A stretch of DNA of 64,000 nt from Streptacidiphilus sp. PB12-B1b (GCF_014084125.1 NZ_CP048405.1:6944001-7008000); one strand, 5' to 3'. Positions 54,483-62,402 are shown, numbered from the stretch's first letter. Numbers and translations are program-made. Notes: generated by a model not told the origin, from the sequence alone.

Positions 54483-54496
54483 GTGATCTACGCCAC
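54483..54496. promoter_or_regulatory. Crp-like site upstream of the peptide ABC operon
   Basis: GTGATCTACGCCAC fits the reported Streptomyces Crp pattern GTG-N6-GNCAC. It lies 133 bp before the solute-binding-protein start, next to a short T-rich run. Functional assignment is inference. Confidence 0.4.
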
Positions 54497-55060
54497 TTTT
54501 CTTGTGCCAGAGGCCGTTTGGGCGAGCGGGACTCAGAATGTCTGATAGAGAGCCTTGTTACGGGGGTCAATCTTCCTGAAACAGTCCCGAAGCGCCTGCA
54601 GGGCGGGGCATGTGCCCTCGCGCGCCGGGCAGTTGAAACTGACGCATGATCAACTGTGCTCAGCGGCAGTACAGAAGCTTCCGCTGCGGCCGTGGGGCGG
54701 CCGCCTCGGGCCCCCGTGGAGCCGTGCCGCGGCTGCTTCGCCCGCCGCAACAGCACCGTCACGGTCGGGGCGCTCGACGAGGGGCATCCGCCGGGCGGGC
54801 CTATGACGTATCGCACATGGCGTCGAGCCGCCGCTTGTCTAGACATGTCCTGGTCAATTTTGAGCCATCGCTGTGCCCGTCCCGACGTCCGCCCGCGCCG
54901 AAGACCCGCGAACGGCCCGCAGACGGCACTCGGACGGCACTCGGACGGCCCGGATCGACCGCGCGATTGCCGACCGGGCCATTCCCCGACCGGCGTACCG
55001 ACCGGAAAGATCCCGAACAGCTCGGCCCCGGCAGCAAAAGAAGGCGGCCGGTCGGGCCCA

Positions 55061-55069
55061 TGGTAAAAT
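55061..55069 (+). promoter_or_regulatory. Candidate extended -10 promoter of speD
   Basis: TGGTAAAAT is a good extended -10 (TGn-TAAAAT) in otherwise GC-rich DNA; no convincing -35 accompanies it. Transcription would start near 55076, leaving a leader of about 120 nt. Confidence 0.4.
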
Positions 55070-55195
55070 TGTTCGATCCGATCGTCATGCATGCCGGTTA
55101 GAGGGCGTCATCGAACGCGCGCATCGGACGGAAATCCACAGCCGGAAGGAGATGGGAGGCGGAGTTCTTTGCGCCTCGCTTCCCAGCTATCAACG

Positions 55196-55573
55196 ATGAA
55201 CTCTACCGAGACCGAGCCCGCCGATATCAATGTCGATGATCTGTGCTCCTACGCCGTCGATGTATGGGTGAGCGACGCCAGCATCCTCACGGACGAGCGC
55301 CGTCTGCTCGACCTGCTGCGCACGGCCGCCGAGAAGGGCAACGCGAAGATCCTGGGCGAGGCGTCCCACATCTTCCCGAACGGCGCGGTCACCGCGATCC
55401 TGCTGCTCTCGGCCTCGCACCTGTCCATCCACACCTGGCCGGAGTTCAGCCTGGCCAACGTCGACCTGCTGGCCTACGGCCGCCTCAACGGCGAGCGCAT
55501 GATGGAGAGCGTGGAGACCGGCCTCTCCCCCACCAAGATCAACGTCTCCCGGCTGCTCCGCGCGGTCCACTGA
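55196..55573 (+). CDS. speD: SpeD-family pyruvoyl-dependent decarboxylase with altered active site
   Basis: A 125-aa class 1B S-adenosylmethionine decarboxylase homologue. SASHLSIHTWPE carries the self-cleaving Ser74 (future pyruvoyl) and His79. Against the T. maritima enzyme, the proton-donor Cys83 position (FTCG) is Tyr94 here (LAYG), and the residue before Ser74 is Ala rather than Glu. It may make decarboxylated AdoMet, the aminopropyl donor for the BpsA-like enzyme at 59390-61240, or have become an ornithine/arginine decarboxylase, as published for other divergent SpeD. ATG 55196 lacks an RBS; TTG 55169 with GGAG upstream is an alternative. Confidence 0.85.
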   Translation: MNSTETEPADINVDDLCSYAVDVWVSDASILTDERRLLDLLRTAAEKGNAKILGEASHIFPNGAVTAILLLSASHLSIHTWPEFSLANVDLLAYGRLNGERMMESVETGLSPTKINVSRLLRAVH

Positions 55574-55599
55574 CCGCCCGCTCCGAGCGCGCGTACCCG

Positions 55600-55641
55600 G
55601 ATTCCCCGCCGGCCTTTACGGCCCGCGGGGAATCCTTTTTT
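55600..55641 (+). terminator. Intrinsic terminator of speD
   Basis: GATTCCCCGC/GCGGGGAATC outer stem with inner GGCC/GGCC, then CTTTTTT: a classical stem plus T-run, rare in this genome, 27 bp after speD. Confidence 0.92.
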
Positions 55642-56255
55642 CGTCCGGACGTTTCCTTTCGGCGCCGGAGCGGCCCCGGCAGCGCATTCCCTGTTCCCGC
55701 GCACGCGCATTCCACCGCCCCCAGGTCTTCCCGGCCGACGCCTGCCACCCGTTTCCCGACCGGCATTTCGGAAGGGTTTCCCGGCGGTGCCGGGAGCCCC
55801 GGAGCAATTCCGAAACGCCGGTCGGCGGAGAAGCCGTATCCGCTCCGCGCCCGGCACCGGTACGCCGCTGCGGCCGACGGCGACTGATGCCGTGTCAGGG
55901 CAAGGGTCGGCACAGAGGTTCCCCACCTTCCCGGACCGGGCAGGGGCAGTGTGCGGGTTTCGGCCGCTCGTCACTCGAAAGGGGGCAGAGCCGGTCGAGG
56001 GCCTGTACACCGGCGCGCGTCGGCGGGAGGTTGGAGGGGTTGGACGCAGAGCTGCCCAGGATGTCCGGGTTCCGACCGCCGCAGAACGGGCGGAAACGGG
56101 GGATCCGTTGTTTCATGGGGTTCCAACCGTTTCCAGTGGGGAGGAGGGGGTGTGAGGGGCGGCCCCGCTCACCCCGGGCGGGCGGTGCTGCGTACTCGAT
56201 GGGCCGTGCGGACCCGCGGGTTCGCCGGCGACAGCGCAAGGGATCGGAGATCTGC
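55642..56255. other. speD-hpf intergenic region
   Basis: About 610 bp. No gene can be supported; open frames on both strands lack starts, family features and coding bias. It must contain the hpf promoter, which I could not place with confidence. Confidence 0.5.
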
Positions 56256-56888
56256 GTGGACATCGTCGTGAAGGGTCGCAAGACCGAGGTGCCCGAGCGG
56301 TTCCGCAAGCACGTGGCCGAGAAGCTGGAGCGCATCCAGAAGCTCGACGGCAAGGTCATCAGCCTCGATGTGGAACTCTCCAAGGAGCGCAACCCGCGCC
56401 AGGCGGAACGGTCCGACCGGGTGGAGATCACCCTGCACAGCAAGGGCCCGGTGATCCGGGCCGAGGCGTGCGCCCCCGACCCGTACGCGGCACTCGACCT
56501 GGCCTCGGCCAAGCTGGACGCGCAACTGCGCAAGGCCGCCGACCGCCGCCGTGTGCACACCGGCAGGCACGCGCCCAAGAGCGTCGCGGAGAGCACGGCA
56601 GCGCTCACCGAGCCGCTGGGCTCGACGTTGGCGGAGGAGACCGGGCAGCCGCCCAAGCGCACGCTGGTGGGCTCGGTGGAGGTGGAGGGCGACGGCCCGC
56701 TGGTCGTCCGCGAGAAGGTCCACGCCGGCGTGCCGATGGGGCTCGACCAGGCGTTCTACGAGATGGAACTGGTCGGCCACGACTTCTTCCTGTACGTGGA
56801 CAGCGACACCGGCCAGCCGAGCGTCGTCTACCGTCGGCGCGGCTACGACTACGGAGTGATCCACCTCAAGGTGGAGGGACAGGACTAG
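56256..56888 (+). CDS. hpf: Ribosome hibernation-promoting factor, long form
   Basis: A 210-aa long HPF. The N-terminal ribosome-binding domain (IVVKGRKTEVPERFRKHVAEKLERI, about 2-95) blocks mRNA/tRNA sites; a linker (about 100-145) leads to the C-terminal dimerisation domain (MGLDQAFYEMELVGHDFFLY, ending VVYRRRGYDYGVIHLKVEGQD) that joins two 70S ribosomes into a 100S particle. GTG 56256 with GGAG upstream starts the domain; the longer upstream frame is not conserved. It is not beside secA here, its common neighbour in streptomycetes. Confidence 0.94.
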   Translation: MDIVVKGRKTEVPERFRKHVAEKLERIQKLDGKVISLDVELSKERNPRQAERSDRVEITLHSKGPVIRAEACAPDPYAALDLASAKLDAQLRKAADRRRVHTGRHAPKSVAESTAALTEPLGSTLAEETGQPPKRTLVGSVEVEGDGPLVVREKVHAGVPMGLDQAFYEMELVGHDFFLYVDSDTGQPSVVYRRRGYDYGVIHLKVEGQD

Positions 56889-56900
56889 CGTCCCGAGCCC

Positions 56901-56934
56901 CGGGGGAGCGGCGGCAGCGGTCGCCGCTCCCCCG
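56901..56934 (+). terminator. Terminator of hpf
   Basis: 13-bp perfect stem (CGGGGGAGCGGCG and complement) with an 8-nt loop, 13 bp after hpf. Confidence 0.88.
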
Positions 56935-57061
56935 AGCCGGGCCGGGCCGGAGAGGCCCAACTTCCCTGCTGAAGCCCCGTGTTGGCGGCATTCGTCCAAC
57001 AGGCGCCGCTGGCAGGGGACTTGGGCCGGAGCCGACGCCCCGACCGCACACAGCGACCGCA

Positions 57062-57114
57062 GACAGCAGAGCGCCGACCGGGACAGGTATCGTCCCGGTC
57101 GGCGCTCTGCTGTC
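57062..57114. terminator. Long perfect hairpin, probable bidirectional terminator
   Basis: 23-bp perfect stem (GACAGCAGAGCGCCGACCGG... and complement) around AGGTATC. It lies between hpf and the converging DUF3073 gene and probably ends the latter's transcript. The remaining sequence of this 390-bp gap shows nothing further. Confidence 0.8.
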
Positions 57115-57279
57115 ATGCCTGTCTCGCTGTACGAGAGGCGGAGTGAAAGGACAGGCGAAAACGCCCGCGCCAGGCACCCGGAATTCCATGGTCCTCAGAC
57201 CGCGCAGACCGACCCGATATCTTCCCGGAATTGCCGGAGGAATACAGCAGACCGGCCCTCGGTCCGGCGGAATCGCCTG

Positions 57280-57483
57280 CTAGTAATCGCGGTCAGCGCC
57301 CTGGTCGCGGGAATCGCCGCCGTCGTCAGAGCTGTCCGACGCTTGCGCGAAGCTCTCGGCGGGGACCCTCGGCCCACTGCTGGAGAGCTCCTTCTGGAGG
57401 GCAGCGAAGTCGGCTGTCGGTGCGGAGTACTTCAGCTCCCGAGCGATCTTCGCCTGCTTGGCCCGTGCCCGACCACGTCCCAT
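57280..57483 (-). CDS. DUF3073 family small protein
   Basis: A 67-aa actinobacterial protein: MGRGRARAKQAKIARELKYS, basic, followed by a variable Ser/Asp-rich tail (SDSSDDGGDSRDQGADRDY). The N-terminal motif defines DUF3073. Nucleic-acid binding is suggested only by charge. ATG 57483 gives the family start; a TACACT box at 57562-57567 may be its -10. Confidence 0.9.
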   Translation of the reverse strand: MGRGRARAKQAKIARELKYSAPTADFAALQKELSSSGPRVPAESFAQASDSSDDGGDSRDQGADRDY

Positions 57484-57997
57484 ATCGAGTATCTCCAAAA
57501 GAGGAGCGGCGTACCCGATCGCATCCCGACGGAACCGCTCAGCTGCTAAGTCACACTGCGGAGTGTAGCACCAGCGAGTTGAGGCCTGGTACCCGTCCGT
57601 GGCCTGCCCCGGACGTCCGCAACCGTCGGTCACCGAGACGCTCGCGGCCTGGCCGGAACCGCTTCAGCGGGTGACTGCGGACCCGTTCCCACAGCTCCGG
57701 GCGAACATGGCCGAGGCGCCGCCGGAACGGCCCGCCAGGCCCCGCCGGGCCCGTCCGGGCGGCCTCGACGGCCCGGACCGGCGTCCGCCCGGACGGCGCC
57801 CCTCACCGGCGGCCGGGGTAAACGGACGCGGGTAAAGGGGAGAGTCGCGGACGACAGTCGCGGACGCGGCGAAAGTTCCTGGGCATACTCGGCGCAACGG
57901 CCCCCGAACGGCCGCACCCGACCGGGCCCGCTATGGCCTTCCGGCTTCCCGCCCGGCAATTCCGCGCCGCTCCCGGCGGCAATTCCGCGGGGAACTC
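57484..57997. other. Intergenic region before the acyl-carrier-protein operon
   Basis: About 510 bp. It contains the likely DUF3073 promoter, a doubled GTCGCGGACG near 57845-57875, and a 23-bp-period direct repeat (CGGCAATTCCGCG at 57954 and 57977) just past the ACP stop. No gene supported. Confidence 0.5.
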
Positions 57998-58276
57998 TCA
58001 GCGGGGCAGGTGCACGGCCACGTAGGCGCACAGCGTGGCAATGGATTCCAGCGAGTCGAGGTCGAGATCGCCGTCGGCGACGTCCAGGCCGTACTCCCGC
58101 TCGATACCGGCCAGCAGATTGGCGCCGGACAGCGAGGAGAGGCCGATCACCGGCCCGAACAGCGGCGTGTCCGCCGCCCATGCGGAGACCGCCCCCGGGT
58201 CCAGGCCGAGCGCGTCGGCGAGCAGCGGGCGCACCACGGCCTCGATCGCGGCGAGAGTGGGGTCACTCTCCATCAT
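57998..58276 (-). CDS. Stand-alone acyl carrier protein
   Basis: A 92-aa four-helix carrier protein. The phosphopantetheine site is in GLSSLSGANLLAGIEREYG, where the usual DSL is SSL; the Ser before Leu is the attachment residue. LDLDSLESIATLCAYV is the last helix. Such ACPs accompany FkbH enzymes and receive their C3 unit. ATG 58276 (or 58273) overlaps the FkbH-like stop by 11-14 bp. Last gene of the BpsA/GNAT-FkbH-ACP operon; the Sfp-type transferase at 61438 is the likely activator. Confidence 0.85.
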   Translation of the reverse strand: MMESDPTLAAIEAVVRPLLADALGLDPGAVSAWAADTPLFGPVIGLSSLSGANLLAGIEREYGLDVADGDLDLDSLESIATLCAYVAVHLPR

Positions 58277-59390
58277 CCAGTTCTCTTCCTGGCTCGACCA
58301 CGTCCAGCCAGGACGGGAAATTCGGGAGAGGATCCAGCAGGGACCGGCCCAGTCGGCGCACCCGCGGCTCGCGGGCAGGGATCCCCTCGGCTTCGACAGC
58401 AGCATACGACGACGGGGCGCCAGGCTCCGGCAAGAGATCGGCCGACCGGCGCAGCCCCGCCTGCCGGAACAGCAGCCGCAGCTCGACGTTGGCGGAGGTC
58501 GGCGCGGAGTCCACCAGCAGTTCCCCGGCCCCGCAGCGCCGGGCCTCGCGCATCACCCCGTACAGGAAGGCCGCGGACACCCCGCGCCCGGCCACCCGGC
58601 AGGACAGGGCCAGCAGCCGGACGGTCCAGGCCGCCGCGCCGCGCTCCACCAGAGCCGCGCCGATCAGGCCGTAGTCGCCGAAACGGTCCTCCAGCCGGGC
58701 GGTCAGCAGCAGATGGCTGCCGTCGGCGAGCAGCCCGCGCACCCGGTCGGCGTCCAGCTCCAGCCCGGAGGAGTTCAACCGGTGGGTGCGGGCCGCCAGT
58801 TCCACGAAGCGTGGGACGTCGTCCGGCCGCGCCCGGGTGAGCGTCAGCCGCATCCGGCAGGATTCCAGGAACTGCTCGCGGGGCCCGTCGAAGGAGCGGC
58901 CGGCCCGGCTGCGCTGCTCCTCGTCGCGGTAGCGGCCGACCCTGTTCCGGGCGTCGCCGGTCACCGGCTGCCCGGCCAGCGCCGCCAGCAGCTCCGCGAC
59001 CTCGTCCGGCCGCAGCACCTGGGCGTCGGGCAGCATCGCCGCCACCTCGGCCCGCTCGTACGGGTTGTCGTCGACCAGGGCCAGCGCCTCCACCCCGATG
59101 CCCAGGTCGGCGGCGATGGCCCGCAGCGAGACGCTCTTGTCGCACCAGCCGACCTGCGGGGCGAGGAACCGCCCGGCCAGCCGGGGGTCGGCCGCGACCA
59201 GCTCCAGCACCGCGGGATCGGTGCGGCTGGCGATGCTGCTGACCACGCCCATGGCCGTCAGTGCGTCGACCGCGTCGAGCGCGGGTGGGCGCAGCTCCGG
59301 CAGTGTGCCGGGGGGCGACTCGACGGCGACCCCGTCCCACAGGGTGCCGTCGAGGTCCCACGCCACACACTTGATGCGACCCGCATGCAC
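58263..59390 (-). CDS. FkbH-like HAD/GNAT glyceryl-ACP synthase
   Basis: A 375-aa FkbH-family protein. The HAD phosphatase N-terminus has CVAWDLDGTLWDG (nucleophile D12, D14), Lys85 and VDDNPYERAEV (106-116); the C-terminal GNAT-like half has FGDYGLIG and LSCRVAGRGV with the conserved Cys. Known FkbH enzymes take 1,3-bisphosphoglycerate, remove phosphate and load glyceryl on an ACP. No FkbI/FkbK-type dehydrogenases are nearby, so the product should remain a glyceryl unit. GTG 59390 overlaps the upstream gene's TAG (TAGTG). Confidence 0.88.
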   Translation of the reverse strand: MHAGRIKCVAWDLDGTLWDGVAVESPPGTLPELRPPALDAVDALTAMGVVSSIASRTDPAVLELVAADPRLAGRFLAPQVGWCDKSVSLRAIAADLGIGVEALALVDDNPYERAEVAAMLPDAQVLRPDEVAELLAALAGQPVTGDARNRVGRYRDEEQRSRAGRSFDGPREQFLESCRMRLTLTRARPDDVPRFVELAARTHRLNSSGLELDADRVRGLLADGSHLLLTARLEDRFGDYGLIGAALVERGAAAWTVRLLALSCRVAGRGVSAAFLYGVMREARRCGAGELLVDSAPTSANVELRLLFRQAGLRRSADLLPEPGAPSSYAAVEAEGIPAREPRVRRLGRSLLDPLPNFPSWLDVVEPGRELDDGE

Positions 59391-61240
59391 TAGCGGCCGC
59401 CCTCCGGCAGCCTCAACCGCATGGCCATGTGGGCCGACTCGAAGCCGAACTTGCGGTAGAGCGCCCGCATCGGCAGGTTGCCGCTGTACACCCGGCCGAC
59501 CACCTCGGTCGGGCGCTGCTCGCGCGCGAACCGCAGGCCGACGCTGATCAGCTGCTCGGCCACCAGGCTCCGGTCCTCACCGGGCGCCACCGCCAGGGAG
59601 CGGAAGTTGACGTACGAGTTGCCGGTCATGGCGTTGCGGTTGACGCTCATCCACACCCAGCCGACGACCTGGTCGTCGGACTCCTGGCAGGCCACGAACA
59701 TGCCGACCTTGGACCGGCTCATCGCCTTGGCCAGGCGCGAGCGGTGGGTCGGCAGGTCGTCCACGGCGTGCTCCTGGAAGGAGACCTGGGCGATCTCCAC
59801 CTCGAAGGCGGCGATGGCGTCCAGATCCCGCTCCTCGGCGGGCCTGATCCGGTAGCCGTCCAGCTCGCGGGGCCGGTAGCCGGTGGGCAGCCCTTCGGCC
59901 GCCCGCACCGGGGCGTCGTCGTCCGCCCGGGCGTCGTCTGCGTCGTCCAGCGGGACGTCGTACGCCGGGTGCTCGTCGGCCTCGGTCGGCTGCTGCGCAC
60001 CGTCCGGCTGTCCCAGGCCCTCGGGCTGCCGGGGCTCGTCCGGCCGCTTGGTCTCCGGGACCAACTGGCGCGGACGGAACGGGCCGCCGCCGCACTCCGG
60101 GCAGCCGTCGGCGCGCAGCGCGGCCACGGACTGCCAGCGGGCGCCCTGGCCGACCACGATCCGCGCCCGGCAGGAGAGGCACGCGAACACGCGCTGCTGC
60201 GGCCGCTTGTCCCGGGTGTACATGGGGCCCTGGTAGGAGCCGTCGACGGACGAGCGGGTGGAGCCGGTGGTGAGCAGGTGCTGCAGGAATCCGGAGCCGC
60301 CGATGATCCCGCTGCCCTCGTATTCGTTGAAATTGTTGATGTAGCCGTTGGTGACCAGGCCGAGTTCCAGGATCTCCTGCTGCACGGAATACAGCTCGTC
60401 CGGGCTCTTGGGCCCGAAGGAGAAGAAAATACTGTTCGCCGGACCGGGGCGGAGCCCTTCGACCGCGCGGGAGAGGAATACCCGGGCGCCCTCGGCGGTG
60501 TACGGCGGATCGGTCATGGCGACGTCGAACTGGCGGCACAATTCCTCGGGCAGCGGCAGCCGGAGGTCGTGCTGGTACGTCTCGATTCCGAATCCGTGTT
60601 TTGCGGAGACCTCCTCGACATAACCGAGGATATCCGGCGAGATGTCGACCACGGCGATGCGCTGGGCCAGGCGGACACCGAGGACCTCGGCGGCGACCGC
60701 GACCGCGAGCGAGACCAGGTCGTCGTCGCCGACCAGCAGCAGCGATCCACCGGGCAGCGCGCCCGCGCGCAGCAGCGCGAGCACCCGGCGCACCTTGGTC
60801 TCCGGGGTGCACCTGGACTGGTCAAGGCTCATGTCCGCCAAGGGCCCGACGTCCATCAACGCCTGCATCCGGGCCGCCATCTCGTCCAGCGCGGCAGGCA
60901 CGGTCACCTCCCGGCCGTGGCACTGCGGGCAGGTCGGATCCATGGCGAGGTCCATGCCGAGATCCGCGGCCAGCTCCAGCCCGGCGGCGGTGAGCTGCGA
61001 GGGGCGCTGCCGGGTCAGGATGCCGCGGCGGCGGAGTTCATTGCTGATGGCGGCGATGATGGGAACCGGAATACCCGTCGCCCGGCTGATCTCTTTGGTG
61101 GCGGCCGGAGCAAGCCGCCGGATTGCGCGCAGAACGGACCGGACGCCTACAGCCCCCTCCTGCAGACGAACCGCATTCGCAACTTCTTGGAGGAGCTTTT
61201 CGGCAGAATGTTCTTGCGGATCCAGGTGCAGATGCGTCAC
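59390..61240 (-). CDS. BpsA-like branched-polyamine synthase fused to a GNAT domain
   Basis: About 616 aa with two enzymes in one chain. Residues 1 to about 395 match archaeal/thermophile N4-bis(aminopropyl)spermidine synthase: a winged-helix N-terminus, CPQC (106-109), the donor site LLLVGDDDLVSL (169-180) and catalytic TDPPYTAEG (245-253), then a four-Cys ribbon (C356, C359, C382, C385). An acidic linker (about 395-460) leads to a GNAT domain (about 464-612: VNFRSLAVAPGEDRSLVAEQ). It likely adds aminopropyl groups to a polyamine and may acylate it. Start: GTG 61240 (TTGGAAA upstream); TTG 61246 is the alternative. Confidence 0.85.
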   Translation of the reverse strand: MTHLHLDPQEHSAEKLLQEVANAVRLQEGAVGVRSVLRAIRRLAPAATKEISRATGIPVPIIAAISNELRRRGILTRQRPSQLTAAGLELAADLGMDLAMDPTCPQCHGREVTVPAALDEMAARMQALMDVGPLADMSLDQSRCTPETKVRRVLALLRAGALPGGSLLLVGDDDLVSLAVAVAAEVLGVRLAQRIAVVDISPDILGYVEEVSAKHGFGIETYQHDLRLPLPEELCRQFDVAMTDPPYTAEGARVFLSRAVEGLRPGPANSIFFSFGPKSPDELYSVQQEILELGLVTNGYINNFNEYEGSGIIGGSGFLQHLLTTGSTRSSVDGSYQGPMYTRDKRPQQRVFACLSCRARIVVGQGARWQSVAALRADGCPECGGGPFRPRQLVPETKRPDEPRQPEGLGQPDGAQQPTEADEHPAYDVPLDDADDARADDDAPVRAAEGLPTGYRPRELDGYRIRPAEERDLDAIAAFEVEIAQVSFQEHAVDDLPTHRSRLAKAMSRSKVGMFVACQESDDQVVGWVWMSVNRNAMTGNSYVNFRSLAVAPGEDRSLVAEQLISVGLRFAREQRPTEVVGRVYSGNLPMRALYRKFGFESAHMAMRLRLPEGGR

Positions 61241-61271
61241 AATCAATTTCCAAATGTAGGTGCTGCCAGGG

Positions 61272-61278
61272 TATCATA
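61272..61278. promoter_or_regulatory. Overlapping divergent -10 boxes between the BpsA-like and PPTase genes
   Basis: TATCATA reads as TATCAT on the plus strand (61272-61277) and as TATGAT on the minus strand (61278-61273), both good -10 hexamers in GC-rich DNA, about 30 bp from the BpsA-like start and 160 bp from the PPTase start. No clear -35 elements, suggesting activator dependence. Inference. Confidence 0.35.
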
Positions 61279-61396
61279 GACCGCCCATTCCGGCGGCGGT
61301 CGACGGAGCAGGCTGTATCGGCAGGGATCATCCCACCTCCCGGCCGCGCGGGCGGTGCTCACCCTTCCAGCCGAAACGCAAAGGACGACAGCCGGC

Positions 61397-61441
61397 ATGT
61401 ATGTCGGAACCACGCACCCCGCCCCCGGCCGGGCCGCATGA
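61397..61441 (+). CDS. Possible 14-codon upstream ORF coupled to the PPTase gene
   Basis: ATG at 61397 opens MYVGTTHPAPGRAA, ending in TGA that overlaps the PPTase ATG (ATGA, 61438-61441). AAAGGAC lies upstream of it, whereas the PPTase ATG itself has no obvious ribosome-binding site. A translational-coupling leader is plausible; chance cannot be excluded. Confidence 0.4.
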   Translation: MYVGTTHPAPGRAA

Positions 61442-62178
61442 CCGGCCTGCCGCCCGGCGGCGCGCGGGTGTGGTGGGCCCGCCCGGCCGACGCGCACGGC
61501 TCGCTCAGGGACCTGCTCGATCCGGTGGAGCGCGCGCGCTACGAGACCACGCTGCGGCCCGAGCGCCGCGCCGCGTTCCTGCTCGGCTGCGCCCTGGCCA
61601 AGCTGGCACTGGGCGAGTGCCTCGGTCTCGCGCCCGGCGATGTCCGCCTGCTGCGCTCCTGCCCGAACTGCGGCGGACCGCACGGCCGGGTCGGCGTCGA
61701 GGGCCAGGGGCCGGACGGGATCGGGCTCTCGATCACCCATGCCGGCGCGCTGGTCGGCGTGGCCCTGGGCGACGGATTCGAGGTGGGGCTGGACGTCGAG
61801 CCGCTGTCCACCCGGGCCGACGTGGACGCGCTGGGGCCGAGGGTCCTCGGCGCGGAGGAGTGGCAGGCCCTGGCCGAACTCCCGGGCGAGCAGCGGCGCG
61901 AGGCGTTCGTCCGCTCCTGGACCCAGAAGGAGGCGGTGCTCAAGTGCTACGGCGTCGGGCTCCGGACGCCGTTGCGGGCGCTGCGGCTGGCGCCGCCCGG
62001 GCAGCCGCCCGCGCTGCTCGCCTGGCCGAGCCGGCCGCAGGCCCCGGCCGAGGTGCGGCTGACCGGGATCCGGCCGGACCGGGAGCATCTCGCCTGCCTG
62101 GCCGCCCGGACGGACACCGCGCCCGCCGTCGCCGGCGGCTTCGCCGGGCACCGGCTGCGCGCCTGGGCCACGCGGTGA
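61438..62178 (+). CDS. 4'-Phosphopantetheinyl transferase, Sfp type
   Basis: A 246-aa Sfp-superfamily enzyme that converts apo carrier proteins to the holo form with CoA. GIGLSITHAG (94-103), the Mg-binding VGLDVEPL (116-123: D119, E121) and RSWTQKEAVLK (159-169: W161, K164, E165) are intact. Its divergent position next to the ACP operon makes that ACP its probable substrate. ATG 61438 is chosen because upstream in-frame sequence crosses the divergent promoter region. Confidence 0.92.
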   Translation: MTGLPPGGARVWWARPADAHGSLRDLLDPVERARYETTLRPERRAAFLLGCALAKLALGECLGLAPGDVRLLRSCPNCGGPHGRVGVEGQGPDGIGLSITHAGALVGVALGDGFEVGLDVEPLSTRADVDALGPRVLGAEEWQALAELPGEQRREAFVRSWTQKEAVLKCYGVGLRTPLRALRLAPPGQPPALLAWPSRPQAPAEVRLTGIRPDREHLACLAARTDTAPAVAGGFAGHRLRAWATR

Positions 62179-62193
62179 GACCCGGGCATGCGA

Positions 62194-62237
62194 GAGGCGG
62201 CCGCCCAGGTGTGTCTCCACAGCTGGACGGCCGCCTC
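62194..62237 (+). terminator. Terminator of the PPTase gene
   Basis: Stem GAGGCGGCCG/CGGCCGCCTC with a further inner stem (CCAG-TGTG/CACA-CTGG) and a short loop, 15 bp after the stop codon. Confidence 0.82.
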
Positions 62238-62296
62238 ACAACCCTGCATGCTCGGGGCGTCCGGTGCGCCGAACTCGGCGGCGCCCCAATGGAACA

Positions 62297-62359
62297 GTCC
62301 GGCTCTGCCGCTAGTGCCAACCACGAAAACCTGGGCTGTCAATAGCTACAGAGCCGGAC
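62297..62359. other. Unassigned structured element between PPTase and rpmB
   Basis: 11-bp perfect outer stem (GTCCGGCTCTG / CAGAGCCGGAC), a 2x2 internal loop, an inner GCTA/TAGC stem and a 29-nt loop that is relatively A-rich. It is not terminator-like (large loop) and has no T-run. It lies in the 3' region of rpmB (minus strand). Confidence 0.55.
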
Positions 62360-62402
62360 CATTGTCGCCTTCGCATTCAACGACTGCCCGCAGCTCACGG
62401 GA

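Larger units (their letters stand above)
54351..55195. other. Divergent intergenic region between the ABC operon and speD
   Basis: About 845 bp without a supportable gene. It is less GC-rich than the average here. It holds a Crp-like palindrome (54483-54496), a short imperfect repeat (GGCACTCGGAC doubled near 54925-54945), and a TGGTAAAAT box (55061-55069). Long minus-strand frames in it show no family features. Confidence 0.6.

Noticed and set aside
54373-55092. Minus-strand frame upstream of the peptide transporter (239 codons)
   Set aside because: Random-looking composition, no ribosome-binding site, would overlap the transporter's promoter region.
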